This document shows, one piece after another, positions 52,868-62,368 of a stretch of 64,000 nt of DNA. The translations under genes were made by a program, and so were the position numbers. The stretch is from Vibrio cyclitrophicus. GTDB lineage: Bacteria > Pseudomonadota > Gammaproteobacteria > Enterobacterales > Vibrionaceae. Positions within the stretch are counted from its first letter, which is position 1; the number at the start of each line of letters is the position of its first letter. A model generated the notes under the pieces. That model did no database searches, was not told where the DNA came from, and saw only the letters and a program-made list of their open reading frames with translations. The DNA lies in assembly GCF_024347435.1 (NCBI RefSeq), contig NZ_AP025481.1, positions 310,001 to 374,000 of the forward strand, given 5' to 3'.

Positions 52868-52958
52868 AGGTAAGTTTTCCTTACAGTTATGGTTAATATT
52901 ACTCGCTATTTTTCATCACGTCACGCTTCTAAAATAGGTGCCATAGGAGGTGATAATT

Positions 52959-53978
52959 ATGTCTGATATTACCAAGGCGACGACTTTTATGTTGTTGTCG
53001 ACATTCAGTTTGTCTATAAGCGGTTTAGTGGCTAAGTACCTATCTGAAACCATGCCCATTTCGTTGCTGAGTTTTGTGCGTTTCTTATTACCCAGCCTTT
53101 TTCTATTTCTTTTTTTGATCTTTTATAAAATTAGCAAACCGACACGAAAGATGTGGAAGCCTTTAGTGATGCGGGCGATTTTCATGGTGGCCTGTCAGTG
53201 GTGCTTTCTAACGTCACTACAAACCCTGACCCTTATTGAGGGGATTGTATTATTCAGCACCGGCCCTTTGTTTATTCCTTTGTTAGAAAAATTAATATTT
53301 GGCACAAAAATTCATACAACCACGGTGGTTTGCCTAGCGATCACTTTTGTTGGTGTAGTGATGATGGCAGGGGATTGGTCGCAGTTTGAATTCGGCTCGG
53401 ATTTCTTTAGGCCTGCACTGTTGCTAGGATTGTTAGCGGGAATGTTTAACTCGGGTTCGCAAGTGAGTTTGTATCGAGCCTCTAAGACGAGCCTTACGCC
53501 AGCAGAGCTAAATGCATGGACGTTTCTAGTCGCAGCCATACTCGTGTTACCAATGGTTTTATTCACTTCCATTTCTGTTATGCCTGACGTCCTTGAAGCT
53601 GATGGAGGGGATGGCGCTTTAACAGTTTTACTGTCTATTGATGGTTTAGGTTGGATTGGACTTGGAGCATTTGGATTCGCGTTGTTTACCATTAATACGC
53701 AAATCTTCCGCTCTAAAGCCTATAAACTTGCAGAAAGCGGCTCTCAACTCGCGCCTTTAATTTTTACTAATATGCTATTCAGTGCGTTATGGCAGGGCTT
53801 GTTCTTCGATGACGTCTTCTCTACCCAGCAGATCCTTGGTATTAATCTGATTGTCGTGGCAAGCATTACCAATACATTACTGGCTAAAAGGCAATATAAA
53901 GTCAAAACCAAGCAACTCCCAATAACGACAGTGAATGCTTTGAACTCTGAGGCGTTAGGTTCTGTCGTTAAAAGTTAA
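52959..53978 (+). CDS. DMT/EamA family transporter
   Basis: The start is the ATG eight bases after a perfect AGGAGG; an upstream GTG overlaps that site. The 339-residue protein has ten predicted helices in two EamA halves (TTFMLLSTFSLSISGLVAKYLSETMPISLLSFVRFLLP; QIFRSKAYKLAESGSQLAPLIFTNMLFSALWQGLFF). Such proteins export metabolites or amino acids. Divergent LysR suggests a substrate-responsive exporter, with no substrate to be read from sequence. Confidence 0.88.
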   Translation: MSDITKATTFMLLSTFSLSISGLVAKYLSETMPISLLSFVRFLLPSLFLFLFLIFYKISKPTRKMWKPLVMRAIFMVACQWCFLTSLQTLTLIEGIVLFSTGPLFIPLLEKLIFGTKIHTTTVVCLAITFVGVVMMAGDWSQFEFGSDFFRPALLLGLLAGMFNSGSQVSLYRASKTSLTPAELNAWTFLVAAILVLPMVLFTSISVMPDVLEADGGDGALTVLLSIDGLGWIGLGAFGFALFTINTQIFRSKAYKLAESGSQLAPLIFTNMLFSALWQGLFFDDVFSTQQILGINLIVVASITNTLLAKRQYKVKTKQLPITTVNALNSEALGSVVKS

Positions 53979-54009
53979 ACGTTAAGAATCCATGACTATT
54001 GGAAAATAC

Positions 54010-57000
54010 CTAGAACAACGAGCGTATGTACTCTTTTACTCGATCTATGTGCTTCTTCTGATCAATCTCGGACTGTTGGTTAGCTTCAAGAAATCGCTCT
54101 GCGTATTTGTCGTAGATTTTGTTCTCCAAAAATAGCAAATACAGTTTTGGATCGATATGGCCGCTGGTGGCCATGTCGGTCATGATATTGAGCGATTCGT
54201 CTAAGTGTTTGCCTTTTTTGTACGGACGGTCGCTTGAGGTTAGAGCTTCAAACACATCGGCAATCGCCATGGCTCGAGACGGTAAAGGCAATTGATCCTC
54301 GCTTAGGCCTCTTGGGTATCCCTTACCATCGATACGCTCGTGGTGTCCGCTCGCGATGTCTGGAATGTTTTTGAGATAAGACGGATAAGGGAGCTTATTG
54401 AGCATGGTGAAAGTCTGAATGATATGGTCGTTGATCATGAAACGTTCTTCGTCGTTTAAGGTGCCACGACGTACTTTCAAATTATGCAGTTCACCTTGAT
54501 TATATTTTACTTCTCCAGGTTTAAGAACGAACTCTTCTTGCCACATATCTGCAGGGTTAAAGCCATTATCCCACTGTATTTTATGTTCTGGCTTATCAGC
54601 AAGTAACGGCTCCATCACAGGTAAAATAGGCTCTTTGCTATTTGATGGCTTCTCGTTTGGTTCTGTGATGTTCTGTTGAGTGTTAAATCTCTCTTTTTCA
54701 GACCAAGATAACCCTAATTGATCGTCTAATGTGCGCTTCCATGTACGTTTTGCTATTTGATCTAAGCGTGCAAGCTGCTCTTCCGTCATTGATTCACTGC
54801 CCAGGTTGCAATCAGCAACGAAGGCAAATTCTTCATCTAATTCTGACAAGTTTTGTTCGAGTACTTTAAGTTGATCTTCTTGAAGCGCCCCGTTAGCTAT
54901 GGCTTTCCAATAGTCGGTTTCCGCTTGTTGTTTTAACAGCTCAAAACGCATGCGAACTTCGTGGATTCGGTCATAAATCGTCTCGAGTTTTGTTGCTTTG
55001 TCTACCACATATTCCGGCGTGGTGACTTTACCGCAATCGTGAAGCCATGCAGCGAGCATCAACTCTTCCCACTGCTTACTATCTAATGAAAATTGCGGGT
55101 AATAACGGTCATCATCAATCGTGGCTTGGGTTAGCCATTTAGTGAGTTCTGGGACTCTTTGGCAATGGCCACCGGTGTAAGGTGATTTGGTATCAATTGC
55201 CGATGCAATCAGCTCGATGAAAGCATTGAGCATGTTTTTTTGTTGTTGCATTTGGTCGATATTGTCTTTAGCTATTTCAGCAAAGCTGAGCAGTTCTCTT
55301 AAAAAGGCATGCTTGTCGGCCTGCATCTTAGTGATCGGTCTTTCATAACCAATGGCAACAATGCCGACCAACAGTTTTTCGCGGTTCAATAGTGGAAACA
55401 GATACAGGTCTGAATTGAAGATCGAGTCTTGATAATAATTAAGAACGTTGTCTTCGCGGTTTAGATGGATGGTTTCGCCTGCTTTAAGTTGGCATAGTAA
55501 CCAAGGGGTATGCTTGATGAAGTCATTGATGTCCGCTTTAAAAGGAATAATGGCGAGATTAGCAGCCGTATCAAACACATCTTTTTCTTCTGATTGAGTG
55601 AAAAGCACGATGGTTTCAGCTTTGGTAATTAAATAGCTTTGATGAGCAATGTTCTTAGCGAGTATCGAAAATTCCTGATTACCCGCTGTATCTCGAAGTA
55701 GGGTGATCAAGTCATGAAGAGTGTGCTCCATGAGTTCAATAGAGTGTGTAAGGTTTGCTACCTCTTGAATCATGCTTTTTGGATAGTGGGTTCGTCTGAA
55801 GTCAAATCGCGCAATGTTGTCTGTGAGTTGCATGAGTGTATTGAGTGGTTGAGATAAGCGATTCGCCACAAACCATACGATGCCGAAACAGATAAACAAC
55901 ATACCAATTGCAACAGCCACTTGCTTATCACGCATAGAGATGAGGTCAGCCAGTAGATCATTGTGTGGTGTCGCTTCTGCCAAATATAGTGTGACATGTT
56001 GAGTGAGTTCGACAGGTGTTAACGTTAATGCCCAAGTATTTAAATTGTACTCCACGTTTTTTAGGTTGAGATTAAACTTCTCTTCATCTGAGATAAGGGG
56101 CCCTAATACGGATGCTTTCAGAGCTGCCATCTGCTCACGTTTAGGTATACTAAAAAAGCTTGGATCTTGTTCGCTACCCGATAGTTTTCCTACAGGGTGA
56201 CCACCTAGTTTTGCTTCCTGATTGGTTGGAGGGGCTAGGTTAGGTATTGATAGATCAAGTTGATGCTCGCCAAGAAGGTTAAAGTGTTGGTCGAATAGAG
56301 CTAATCGTGTTTGCGGAGAGTAGGCCAGCTTACTGATTTGAGAAGAGAGAGATTTTAGCGTGAAATCGGCACCAACCACATGCTTGCCGTCTGCAGAACG
56401 TCTAGAGAGTGTAATACCATGGGTTTGAAGGAAATAGAACTGATAGGGTTCAGAAAGTTGTATTGAACCATCGGGCTTTGCGTTGCGAAACCAAGGTCGA
56501 GTCGTGGGGTTAAATTTGCTCTCAGCTTGTACTGTGCTGATCACTTGGTGTGCACCATCTAGAAAATTAATCACGTTTTCGCCGTCTAGATTGGTTGTGC
56601 TGACCATCATGGTAGCCTTGGATGGCGCATTGTTTTCAGCTCTTTGTTTAATAGACGTCAAAGGGCGAAAAATTCTGAATTCACCATCATCAGAGCCATA
56701 AAACAAAGCCATTAAATTGTTATTCTGTTTGAAGATAATATCGACTGACGCCAACCAAGACTCTTTTTCAATTGAAGCGTTTTGATGATCCACAAACGGG
56801 CTTACCGCCATCACATTTAAAGTGGTAACAACAGGCGCAATGGCTTGTTTAAATATCGATTCCAGCTTATCGCGATGTTCGTTACTTACTTCGCGAACGG
56901 TACCCAATAACAAATCTTGAGAATGGCGATAGCTTATCGATATCAAAACGGTACCGACCAGCGTCGTCAAAATTAAGAAAAGGCTCGTGATGTGGATACT

Positions 57001-57024
57001 CAGCGGGTATCGTCTGCGTTTCAT
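54010..57024 (-). CDS. HD-GYP domain c-di-GMP phosphodiesterase with Cache and GAF sensors
   Basis: The 1004-residue protein has a transmembrane helix near residues 8-30, a periplasmic Cache-like sensor to about 360 and a second helix (VAVAIGMLFICFGIVWFVANRL). A HAMP linker (LSQPLNTLMQLTDNIARFDF) and a GAF-like domain follow. The HD-GYP domain has AAWLHDCGKV at about residue 660 and GHHERIDGKGYPRGL at about 893. The span between them is roughly 230 residues instead of the usual 60 or so, because of a charged helical insertion. Metal-binding residues appear intact, so it should hydrolyse c-di-GMP. Confidence 0.9.
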   Translation of the reverse strand: MKRRRYPLSIHITSLFLILTTLVGTVLISISYRHSQDLLLGTVREVSNEHRDKLESIFKQAIAPVVTTLNVMAVSPFVDHQNASIEKESWLASVDIIFKQNNNLMALFYGSDDGEFRIFRPLTSIKQRAENNAPSKATMMVSTTNLDGENVINFLDGAHQVISTVQAESKFNPTTRPWFRNAKPDGSIQLSEPYQFYFLQTHGITLSRRSADGKHVVGADFTLKSLSSQISKLAYSPQTRLALFDQHFNLLGEHQLDLSIPNLAPPTNQEAKLGGHPVGKLSGSEQDPSFFSIPKREQMAALKASVLGPLISDEEKFNLNLKNVEYNLNTWALTLTPVELTQHVTLYLAEATPHNDLLADLISMRDKQVAVAIGMLFICFGIVWFVANRLSQPLNTLMQLTDNIARFDFRRTHYPKSMIQEVANLTHSIELMEHTLHDLITLLRDTAGNQEFSILAKNIAHQSYLITKAETIVLFTQSEEKDVFDTAANLAIIPFKADINDFIKHTPWLLCQLKAGETIHLNREDNVLNYYQDSIFNSDLYLFPLLNREKLLVGIVAIGYERPITKMQADKHAFLRELLSFAEIAKDNIDQMQQQKNMLNAFIELIASAIDTKSPYTGGHCQRVPELTKWLTQATIDDDRYYPQFSLDSKQWEELMLAAWLHDCGKVTTPEYVVDKATKLETIYDRIHEVRMRFELLKQQAETDYWKAIANGALQEDQLKVLEQNLSELDEEFAFVADCNLGSESMTEEQLARLDQIAKRTWKRTLDDQLGLSWSEKERFNTQQNITEPNEKPSNSKEPILPVMEPLLADKPEHKIQWDNGFNPADMWQEEFVLKPGEVKYNQGELHNLKVRRGTLNDEERFMINDHIIQTFTMLNKLPYPSYLKNIPDIASGHHERIDGKGYPRGLSEDQLPLPSRAMAIADVFEALTSSDRPYKKGKHLDESLNIMTDMATSGHIDPKLYLLFLENKIYDKYAERFLEANQQSEIDQKKHIDRVKEYIRSLF

Positions 57025-57363
57025 CTAACACTCCGGTTTGTTAACTGGTTTAAGTATTGACGAACTTGGGTAGGTTGCAAAAAATTGGTGTAATTTGCGA
57101 AATCAAACAGGTTCTTGAGCCAAGGTTCTGCGTTTTTTCGATGCGGGATGGATAAATCTAATCGTTAAACAAGGCTTTACTAACGAAGCTTTATGGTGAC
57201 GCGTAAATGAAGTGATAATAAACCTTGATGTTTAGATGCTAATTGTCACTTTCAACTGATAAACTGGTCAAATTGTTGCCACGAGGCACTTATTTTCAGA
57301 AGAAGGTACAGGAGTGTTTTTTCTGAGAAACGTTTAAAGACCGAGCTAAAAGGGCATTGATTC
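57025..57363. other. Intergenic region between the HD-GYP and PHP genes
   Basis: This 339-base divergent region has AT-rich promoter-like parts but no open frame with a ribosome site and no repeats I can identify. Confidence 0.5.
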
Positions 57364-58110
57364 ATGGAACTCAAAGTAGATACTCACACCCACACATACG
57401 CCAGTGGTCATGCATACAGCACGCTGATCGAAAACGCAAAATCGGCAAAGCAAAACGGATTAACCATGTTTTGTACTACCGATCATTCAGAGTCAATGCC
57501 AGGCGCGCCACACTATTGGTTTTTCAGCAACCAGCGTGTGCTCCCTCGTTTTATTGAAGATGTCGCTATTATTCGAGGTGTCGAGTCAAACATCATGAAC
57601 ACACAGGGTGAAATCGATATTCATCCGAGTGTGGATAAGAACTTGGATTGGGTGATCGCGAGTTTTCATGAGCCAGTATTTCGCCCCTCGGATGTCACTA
57701 CCCATACAGAAGCATTGTTGAATGTGATTAAAGGCGGCCGAATTGATGCACTTGGTCATTTAGGAAACCCAAATTTTGATTTCGATTTTGAAGCTGTGAT
57801 TCAATGTGCGGCGGAACATAATGTCGCAATCGAAATTAATAACACCACGCTTAAAGGCAATAGTCGCGTTGGCAGTGTTGATCGTTGTTACGAGATCGCA
57901 AGAATTGCTAAAGCGAAAGGTGCGTTTATTACGACAGGTAGCGATGCGCATTTCTGCATAGATGTGGGCGGGTTGGATCTCGTGTCTTCACTACTTGATG
58001 AGGTGGGCGTGGATTCGAGCAAGGTTATTACCCATTCACCACAGCAATTCTTAGCTTTTTTGGCATTGCGTGGTCGTCAATCGATTGCCGAGTTTTCGGT
58101 ATTTGAATGA
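57364..58110 (+). CDS. ycdX: PHP-domain phosphatase (YcdX family)
   Basis: The 248-residue protein begins with the metal-binding motif [17 protein letters not shown] and continues with [22 protein letters not shown] and [15 protein letters not shown]. These are the histidine and aspartate ligands of the trinuclear zinc site in YcdX-type PHP enzymes. The family is classed as phosphatases acting on small phosphorylated compounds. No signal peptide is present. It starts a plus-strand run after the divergent HD-GYP gene. Confidence 0.9.
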   Translation: MELKVDTHTHTYASGHAYSTLIENAKSAKQNGLTMFCTTDHSESMPGAPHYWFFSNQRVLPRFIEDVAIIRGVESNIMNTQGEIDIHPSVDKNLDWVIASFHEPVFRPSDVTTHTEALLNVIKGGRIDALGHLGNPNFDFDFEAVIQCAAEHNVAIEINNTTLKGNSRVGSVDRCYEIARIAKAKGAFITTGSDAHFCIDVGGLDLVSSLLDEVGVDSSKVITHSPQQFLAFLALRGRQSIAEFSVFE

Positions 58111-58276
58111 TGGTTTGCCTGGTACTTGTCAGTAATTAGCTAGCTAGTTTGCATTTCGACACAATCAATTTTTGTGCTCGATGGATTTTTGTATACACTA
58201 GCCGAAAATAATAAAGTCGAAGTGCCTCAACAACGATGGCGCTATCTTCAAAGACATCGCTTCATCTGGAGAAACA

Positions 58277-58672
58277 ATGAAAACTCGCTCAATCCTTTTA
58301 TCTGGCTTAATCGCTGCTGCGTTATTGTCTGGCAACGCATTTGCTAATGTCGATCTTAAGAAAAATATGCAAGAAATGAAGCTTGCATTCAAACAAGCGG
58401 CTGAAGCTCAAAGCATCGAAGAGATGCAAAAGCCTATAGTACGTATCGACACGTTAGTTGCTGAGCTGAAAACGGGTGTTTACCCAATTGAAAAAGAAGA
58501 ACACTTCATGGAAGGCTTCAAAAAAATTAGTGTATCAATTGATAGCATTGAGCAGAAGCTAGACCAAGGTGACTTTGAATCTGCACAGCAAGAACTTCGT
58601 ACTATTGACGGCCTTCGTGAAGAGTATCACGAGAAGCGTAATCCGAGTATTTGGAGCAAGATCTTCGGTTAA
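58277..58672 (+). CDS. cybC: Periplasmic cytochrome b562
   Basis: A cleavable signal peptide ends at AFA, and the mature 107-residue protein is a four-helix bundle. The heme ligands of E. coli cytochrome b562 are met by a methionine in DLKKNMQEMK near the mature N-terminus and a histidine in REEYHEKRNP near the C-terminus. GGAGAAAC precedes the ATG. The role of b562 in electron transfer is not defined. A terminator with a long stem follows. Confidence 0.88.
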   Translation: MKTRSILLSGLIAAALLSGNAFANVDLKKNMQEMKLAFKQAAEAQSIEEMQKPIVRIDTLVAELKTGVYPIEKEEHFMEGFKKISVSIDSIEQKLDQGDFESAQQELRTIDGLREEYHEKRNPSIWSKIFG

Positions 58673-58705
58673 ACAAACCAAGACTAAAACAAGTAACGTA
58701 TATAG

Positions 58706-58756
58706 CGCCGACTTACATCTCCTTCTTGAGAGGACGAAGTAAGGCGGCGTTTTTTA
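58706..58756 (+). terminator. Rho-independent terminator after cybC
   Basis: CGCCG plus CTTAC pair with GTAAG plus CGGCG, with one bulge, around a long loop; seven Ts follow. Confidence 0.75.
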
Positions 58757-58938
58757 TTGCCTATTTTCCCGAAGGCTTACTGCAAAGAAATACGCAATAC
58801 TTTCTTAGCTCTGATGCTGTAACCGGTTTATAACGAAAAAGAGTGTGCGTTAGCTTCAATTTTTTAACCTGATGTTAATCTTTACGTGTACCTATATTCC
58901 AAGTGCCTCATAATAAGGGAAATTTATAAAAATTTGGA

Positions 58939-59292
58939 ATGATGCGCCGAACCTCGTTCAACTTCTCTATGTTACTTGCAACAGCACTAAGCTGGGCATT
59001 GGTAACATTAATGCCTGTTATCAATGCTCATGGTAATAGTGCGGGAGTATGGGCGTCGTTATGTACGGTTAATGGCTTTGAACTGGTTCAAATTGAAGAA
59101 GGTGAACCAAACACACATAAAGGTAAACCGTGTCCGTTTAGCCATTTTTCCACGTTTCACCAAGATGAACTTCCAACTACACTACTGACAACTCGACTGA
59201 GTTCTATTGTCTCTGACAGCTACGCTTTTTTGGCTCTAAGCGAACGCTATACGAGGCAAGCCCCGCGCGGCCCTCCCTTTGATATTTCTTAA
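58939..59292 (+). CDS. DUF2946 family protein
   Basis: The 117-residue protein has a hydrophobic N-terminal segment ending near INAHG. It has a mid-part with C-P-F-S-H (GKPCPFSHFSTFHQDE) and the C-terminal RQAPRGPP signature of DUF2946. Such proteins are frequently encoded beside TonB receptors or PepSY reductase-like proteins linked to copper or iron. The C-x-x-x-H cluster could bind a metal. The PepSY gene follows 111 bases downstream. Confidence 0.78.
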   Translation: MMRRTSFNFSMLLATALSWALVTLMPVINAHGNSAGVWASLCTVNGFELVQIEEGEPNTHKGKPCPFSHFSTFHQDELPTTLLTTRLSSIVSDSYAFLALSERYTRQAPRGPPFDIS

Positions 59293-59403
59293 ACCTAACC
59301 CACTAAAATAATTAAAAAATAAAGTATTAAGTAAAGTTAAACATGCTCAGATTACTTTCTGATTTTTCAGAAGGTATGTTTGCATGTGTCAAAGGAAATA
59401 ATA

Positions 59404-60939
59404 ATGTTGAGAAATGAATCTCAAAGCTCTGCGAAAGCACAAGCGACTTCGCAGTCTACAAGCAGTGTAACAACCGGTTCGAGAACCAATATAAAAAACA
59501 AAGACCGCAATAAAACTCTCTACTTCCTCACTTGGCGCTGGCACTTCTATGCCGGGCTATTCGTTATCCCATTCATGTTGATGTTGAGTATTACTGGTTT
59601 GGTGATGTTGTTTGATGATGAAATTGAACTCGCTTTCCATCAAGACGCGATTGAAATTGTTGCATCGGGCGAACCGATCAAGGTGTCGCAACAATTAGCT
59701 GCCGTACAGCATCAATACCCACAAGGTACGGTGACACAGTTTGTTCCGAGTAAAGTCCCTGATCTTGCGAACCGATTTTCTGTATCGCTTGAAGATGGCA
59801 CTTCCGTTTTCGCCACGGTGAATCAATACACTGGTGAAGTGGTAGGAGAAATCCCGCGCAGCGATAGCCTGTACCAACTGGCGAATGACATTCACGGCAC
59901 TTTGTTGATTGGTGATTGGGGTGATTACCTAATTGAAGTCGCAATAAGCTTATCGATTCTGCTTCTTATCAGTGGTATTTACCTATGGTTACCAAGAGAT
60001 AACGCAAGCCGTGCCGGTTTTCTTAAGTTGAGATTTGCTTCAGGAACGCGTATTTTAATGCGTGATCTGCATGCGAACATCGGTGGAACACTGTCATTCA
60101 TTCTTCTGTTATTTATTCTTTCGGGATTGTCATGGACAGGTTTTTGGGGCGGTAAGCTAGTGCAAGCATGGAGTACTTTTCCTGCTCAAATGTGGGACGA
60201 CATTCCTCTGTCTAACGAAACGCATGCTTCTTTAAATCACGGGTCTGAGGAGGAAATGCCTTGGAACCTAGAGCAAACGCCACTGCCTTTGTCTCAAGAT
60301 AAGCCAGCAGAACACGTCCACCAAGTAGAAGAAGCGTTTGAAGCTCATGATCATTCTAAGATGGGTGAGGATCATTCTCAGCATGTATTATCTGCGAGTA
60401 ATTTCTCGATTGATGATGTGATAGCAAAAGCTCAATCTCTTGGTTTTACGCAATATAAAGTCAATTTCCCGCGCTCAGAAACGGGTGTTTACACCGTGGC
60501 TGCGAATACCATGGGCGGTGACATTATCGATCCAACCCAAGATCGCACGACTCACCTCGACCAATATTCAGGGCGCATCCTAGGAGAGGTGACGTGGCAA
60601 GATTACAATTTATTCGCCAAAACCTTAGCCGTGGGTATTTCTCTGCACCAAGGTGATATCAGTATCATCAACAAGCTTCTAAACGCGTTGTTCTGTCTGG
60701 CATTCATTTTGGTGTCAGTGACTGGTGGAGTAATGTGGTGGATGCGCAGACCTTCAGGCCAGAGAAAGTTGGGAACGCCACCGAAGTTTGGCGATGTTGG
60801 ACTTTGGAAAGTGGGCTTAGCGACCGTGGTGGTTATTTCAGTACTGTTTCCACTCGCAGGTGCCACCATTGTGACGGCAATGCTACTGGATTGGTTGTTG
60901 GTTTCGCGAGTTGAGAAATTCAAGACGGCATTGAGTTAA
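59404..60939 (+). CDS. PepSY-associated transmembrane protein (PiuB-like)
   Basis: The ATG at 59404 with AAAGGA nine bases before is preferred over an in-frame ATG at 59380. The 511-residue protein has about four main membrane helices. The family hallmark WRWHFYAGLFVIPFMLMLSITGLVMLFDDE is followed by DIHGTLLIGDWGDYLIEVA, DLHANIGGTLSFILLLFILSGLSW and SVTGGVMWWMRRPSG. A histidine-rich insertion (EHVHQVEEAFEAHDHSKMGEDHSQH) may bind metal. PepSY-TM proteins resemble inner-membrane reductases for siderophores or metals; no substrate is proven here. A strong terminator follows. Confidence 0.88.
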   Translation: MLRNESQSSAKAQATSQSTSSVTTGSRTNIKNKDRNKTLYFLTWRWHFYAGLFVIPFMLMLSITGLVMLFDDEIELAFHQDAIEIVASGEPIKVSQQLAAVQHQYPQGTVTQFVPSKVPDLANRFSVSLEDGTSVFATVNQYTGEVVGEIPRSDSLYQLANDIHGTLLIGDWGDYLIEVAISLSILLLISGIYLWLPRDNASRAGFLKLRFASGTRILMRDLHANIGGTLSFILLLFILSGLSWTGFWGGKLVQAWSTFPAQMWDDIPLSNETHASLNHGSEEEMPWNLEQTPLPLSQDKPAEHVHQVEEAFEAHDHSKMGEDHSQHVLSASNFSIDDVIAKAQSLGFTQYKVNFPRSETGVYTVAANTMGGDIIDPTQDRTTHLDQYSGRILGEVTWQDYNLFAKTLAVGISLHQGDISIINKLLNALFCLAFILVSVTGGVMWWMRRPSGQRKLGTPPKFGDVGLWKVGLATVVVISVLFPLAGATIVTAMLLDWLLVSRVEKFKTALS

Positions 60940-60948
60940 TTGAGACGT

Positions 60949-60985
60949 AAACGGACTTTCTCGACTTGAGAAAGTCCGTTTTATT
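60949..60985 (+). terminator. Rho-independent terminator after the PepSY gene
   Basis: AAACGGACTTTCTC pairs fully with GAGAAAGTCCGTTT around GACTT and is followed by TTATT. Confidence 0.9.
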
Positions 60986-61017
60986 AATCAGATGGGTGAT
61001 TCCTTTGTGAGGAAGAC

Positions 61018-61073
61018 TTTAGACTTGATACAGCTCTAGATTTGATAAAGCTTTAGATCTGATACAGCTCTAG
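61018..61073 (-). repeat. 17-bp tandem repeat straddling the yaeR stop codon
   Basis: Plus-strand units at 61018, 61035 and 61052 share the pattern TTTAGATTTGATACAGC with a partial fourth copy to 61073. The yaeR stop codon (61053-61055) lies in the third unit, so the other two are stop-containing copies in the 3' untranslated region. Confidence 0.8.
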
Positions 61074-61436
61074 CGGCAGGCCGTCTGGGTCGGCGAAAAA
61101 CGTAAATGATCTCCCCGTAAACTCATCAACTTGAATCGGTTCGACTTCAATGCCTTGTTCTTCCAAATAGCTTTTGGCATGTTGAACGTCATCAACACAA
61201 AAAGCCAAATGTCTCAGCCCTTGAGCTTCTGGAAAGCTTGGTCTTTCAGGTGCGTCGGGGAAGCTGAATAATTCTATTTGAGCGCCATTAGGCAGAGCTA
61301 AGTCAAGCTTGTACGACTGGCGCGCTTCACGATAATTCTCTGCAATCACTTCAAGCTTTAAAACTTCCGTATAAAAGCGTTTAGAGACTTCGTAGTCTGA
61401 GCAAATAATGGCGGCGTGGTGTATTCCTTTCAGCAT
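61053..61436 (-). CDS. yaeR: VOC-family metalloprotein YaeR (glyoxalase-like)
   Basis: The 127-residue protein is a vicinal-oxygen-chelate fold member close to E. coli YaeR: LKGIHHAAIICSDYEVSKRFYTEVL, then YREARQSYKLDLAL, RPSFPEAQGLRHLAFCVDD and the end FTFFADPDGLPLELYQI. Histidine and glutamate metal ligands are visible in IHHAA, RHLAF and LELY. The substrate of YaeR is unknown. Its start overlaps the LysR stop (TAATG), so the two genes are cotranscribed. Its 3' end carries a tandem repeat. Confidence 0.88.
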   Translation of the reverse strand: MLKGIHHAAIICSDYEVSKRFYTEVLKLEVIAENYREARQSYKLDLALPNGAQIELFSFPDAPERPSFPEAQGLRHLAFCVDDVQHAKSYLEEQGIEVEPIQVDEFTGRSFTFFADPDGLPLELYQI

Positions 61437-62368
61437 TAGTTTATTTCTCCGGCCAGCTTATCGCTCAAGTGTTCCATTGCGTAATCGATGAATACACGCA
61501 ATCGAGCAGGCATGTATTTGGTTTGAGCAAACTGCATCGCGATTGCGCCATGGTAGTTACTCTTGATGGTCCAATCTTCTAGCACTTGCACAACAGAACC
61601 TTCAGTCAGCGCATCTTGGATTACAAAATCATGGAAAATACCTACACCAAGTCCTTCTTTAACGCCTTTAAGTCGCATCTGTGAGTGGTTTACAGCGTAA
61701 CGCCCACTGACGGGTACTGTGTGAAATTCATCATCTTTAAGAAAGTCCCAAATGTGGTCTTTGTCTGTTTCGGCAAGATACAAACAATCGTGCTCTGAAA
61801 GCTCTGTCGGGTGGTAAGGAGTTCCTTTCGCTTCAAGGTAGTCAGGGCTCGCACACAGTACGAGGTTAGTTTTCCCTAACTCCTTCAAAACCAGGCTCTC
61901 GTCGGGTTTATCGGTAAGACGAAACGCGATGTCGATACCTTGACGTAAGATATCGATGTCGCCATCAGCGGCTCTTAACTTAAGTTGAATCTCAGGATAT
62001 TGATTTAAGAAAGGAACGACAAAGGGTTGTAATACCGAATTCAAGAAGGCTTCCGGCGCTGCTACCGTTATTGAGCCTGCAGGATCTGTATGATCGGACG
62101 TCGACAGTTCAACAGCCTGTTGGGCGGCATTTATCATAACGACACTTTGATCGTAAACCAGTTGCCCAGCTTGAGTGATGATTAGGGTACGAGTTGTTCG
62201 TTCAAACAGCTTTACTGATAAGGCCTTTTCCAAGCGAGTAATCAACTTACTGAGTGCTGAAGGCGTCACGCCCAGCTGTTTTGCAGCAGCGGTAAAACTT
62301 CCTTCGTTTACCACCAAAATGAAGGATGCGAGATCTGGGAGTAGGGCAATCAGTTTTGGGTTGATCAT
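61436..62368 (-). CDS. LysR-family transcriptional regulator
   Basis: I prefer the ATG at 62368 over a TTG at 62386. The 310-residue protein has a winged helix (LASFILVVNEGSFTAAAKQLGVTPSALSKLITRLEKALSVKLFERTTRTL) and a LysR-type effector domain of the CrgA/DsdC-like subgroup. It is translated with yaeR, which it overlaps by one base, and may regulate its own operon. The inducer is unknown. Confidence 0.9.
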   Translation of the reverse strand: MINPKLIALLPDLASFILVVNEGSFTAAAKQLGVTPSALSKLITRLEKALSVKLFERTTRTLIITQAGQLVYDQSVVMINAAQQAVELSTSDHTDPAGSITVAAPEAFLNSVLQPFVVPFLNQYPEIQLKLRAADGDIDILRQGIDIAFRLTDKPDESLVLKELGKTNLVLCASPDYLEAKGTPYHPTELSEHDCLYLAETDKDHIWDFLKDDEFHTVPVSGRYAVNHSQMRLKGVKEGLGVGIFHDFVIQDALTEGSVVQVLEDWTIKSNYHGAIAMQFAQTKYMPARLRVFIDYAMEHLSDKLAGEIN

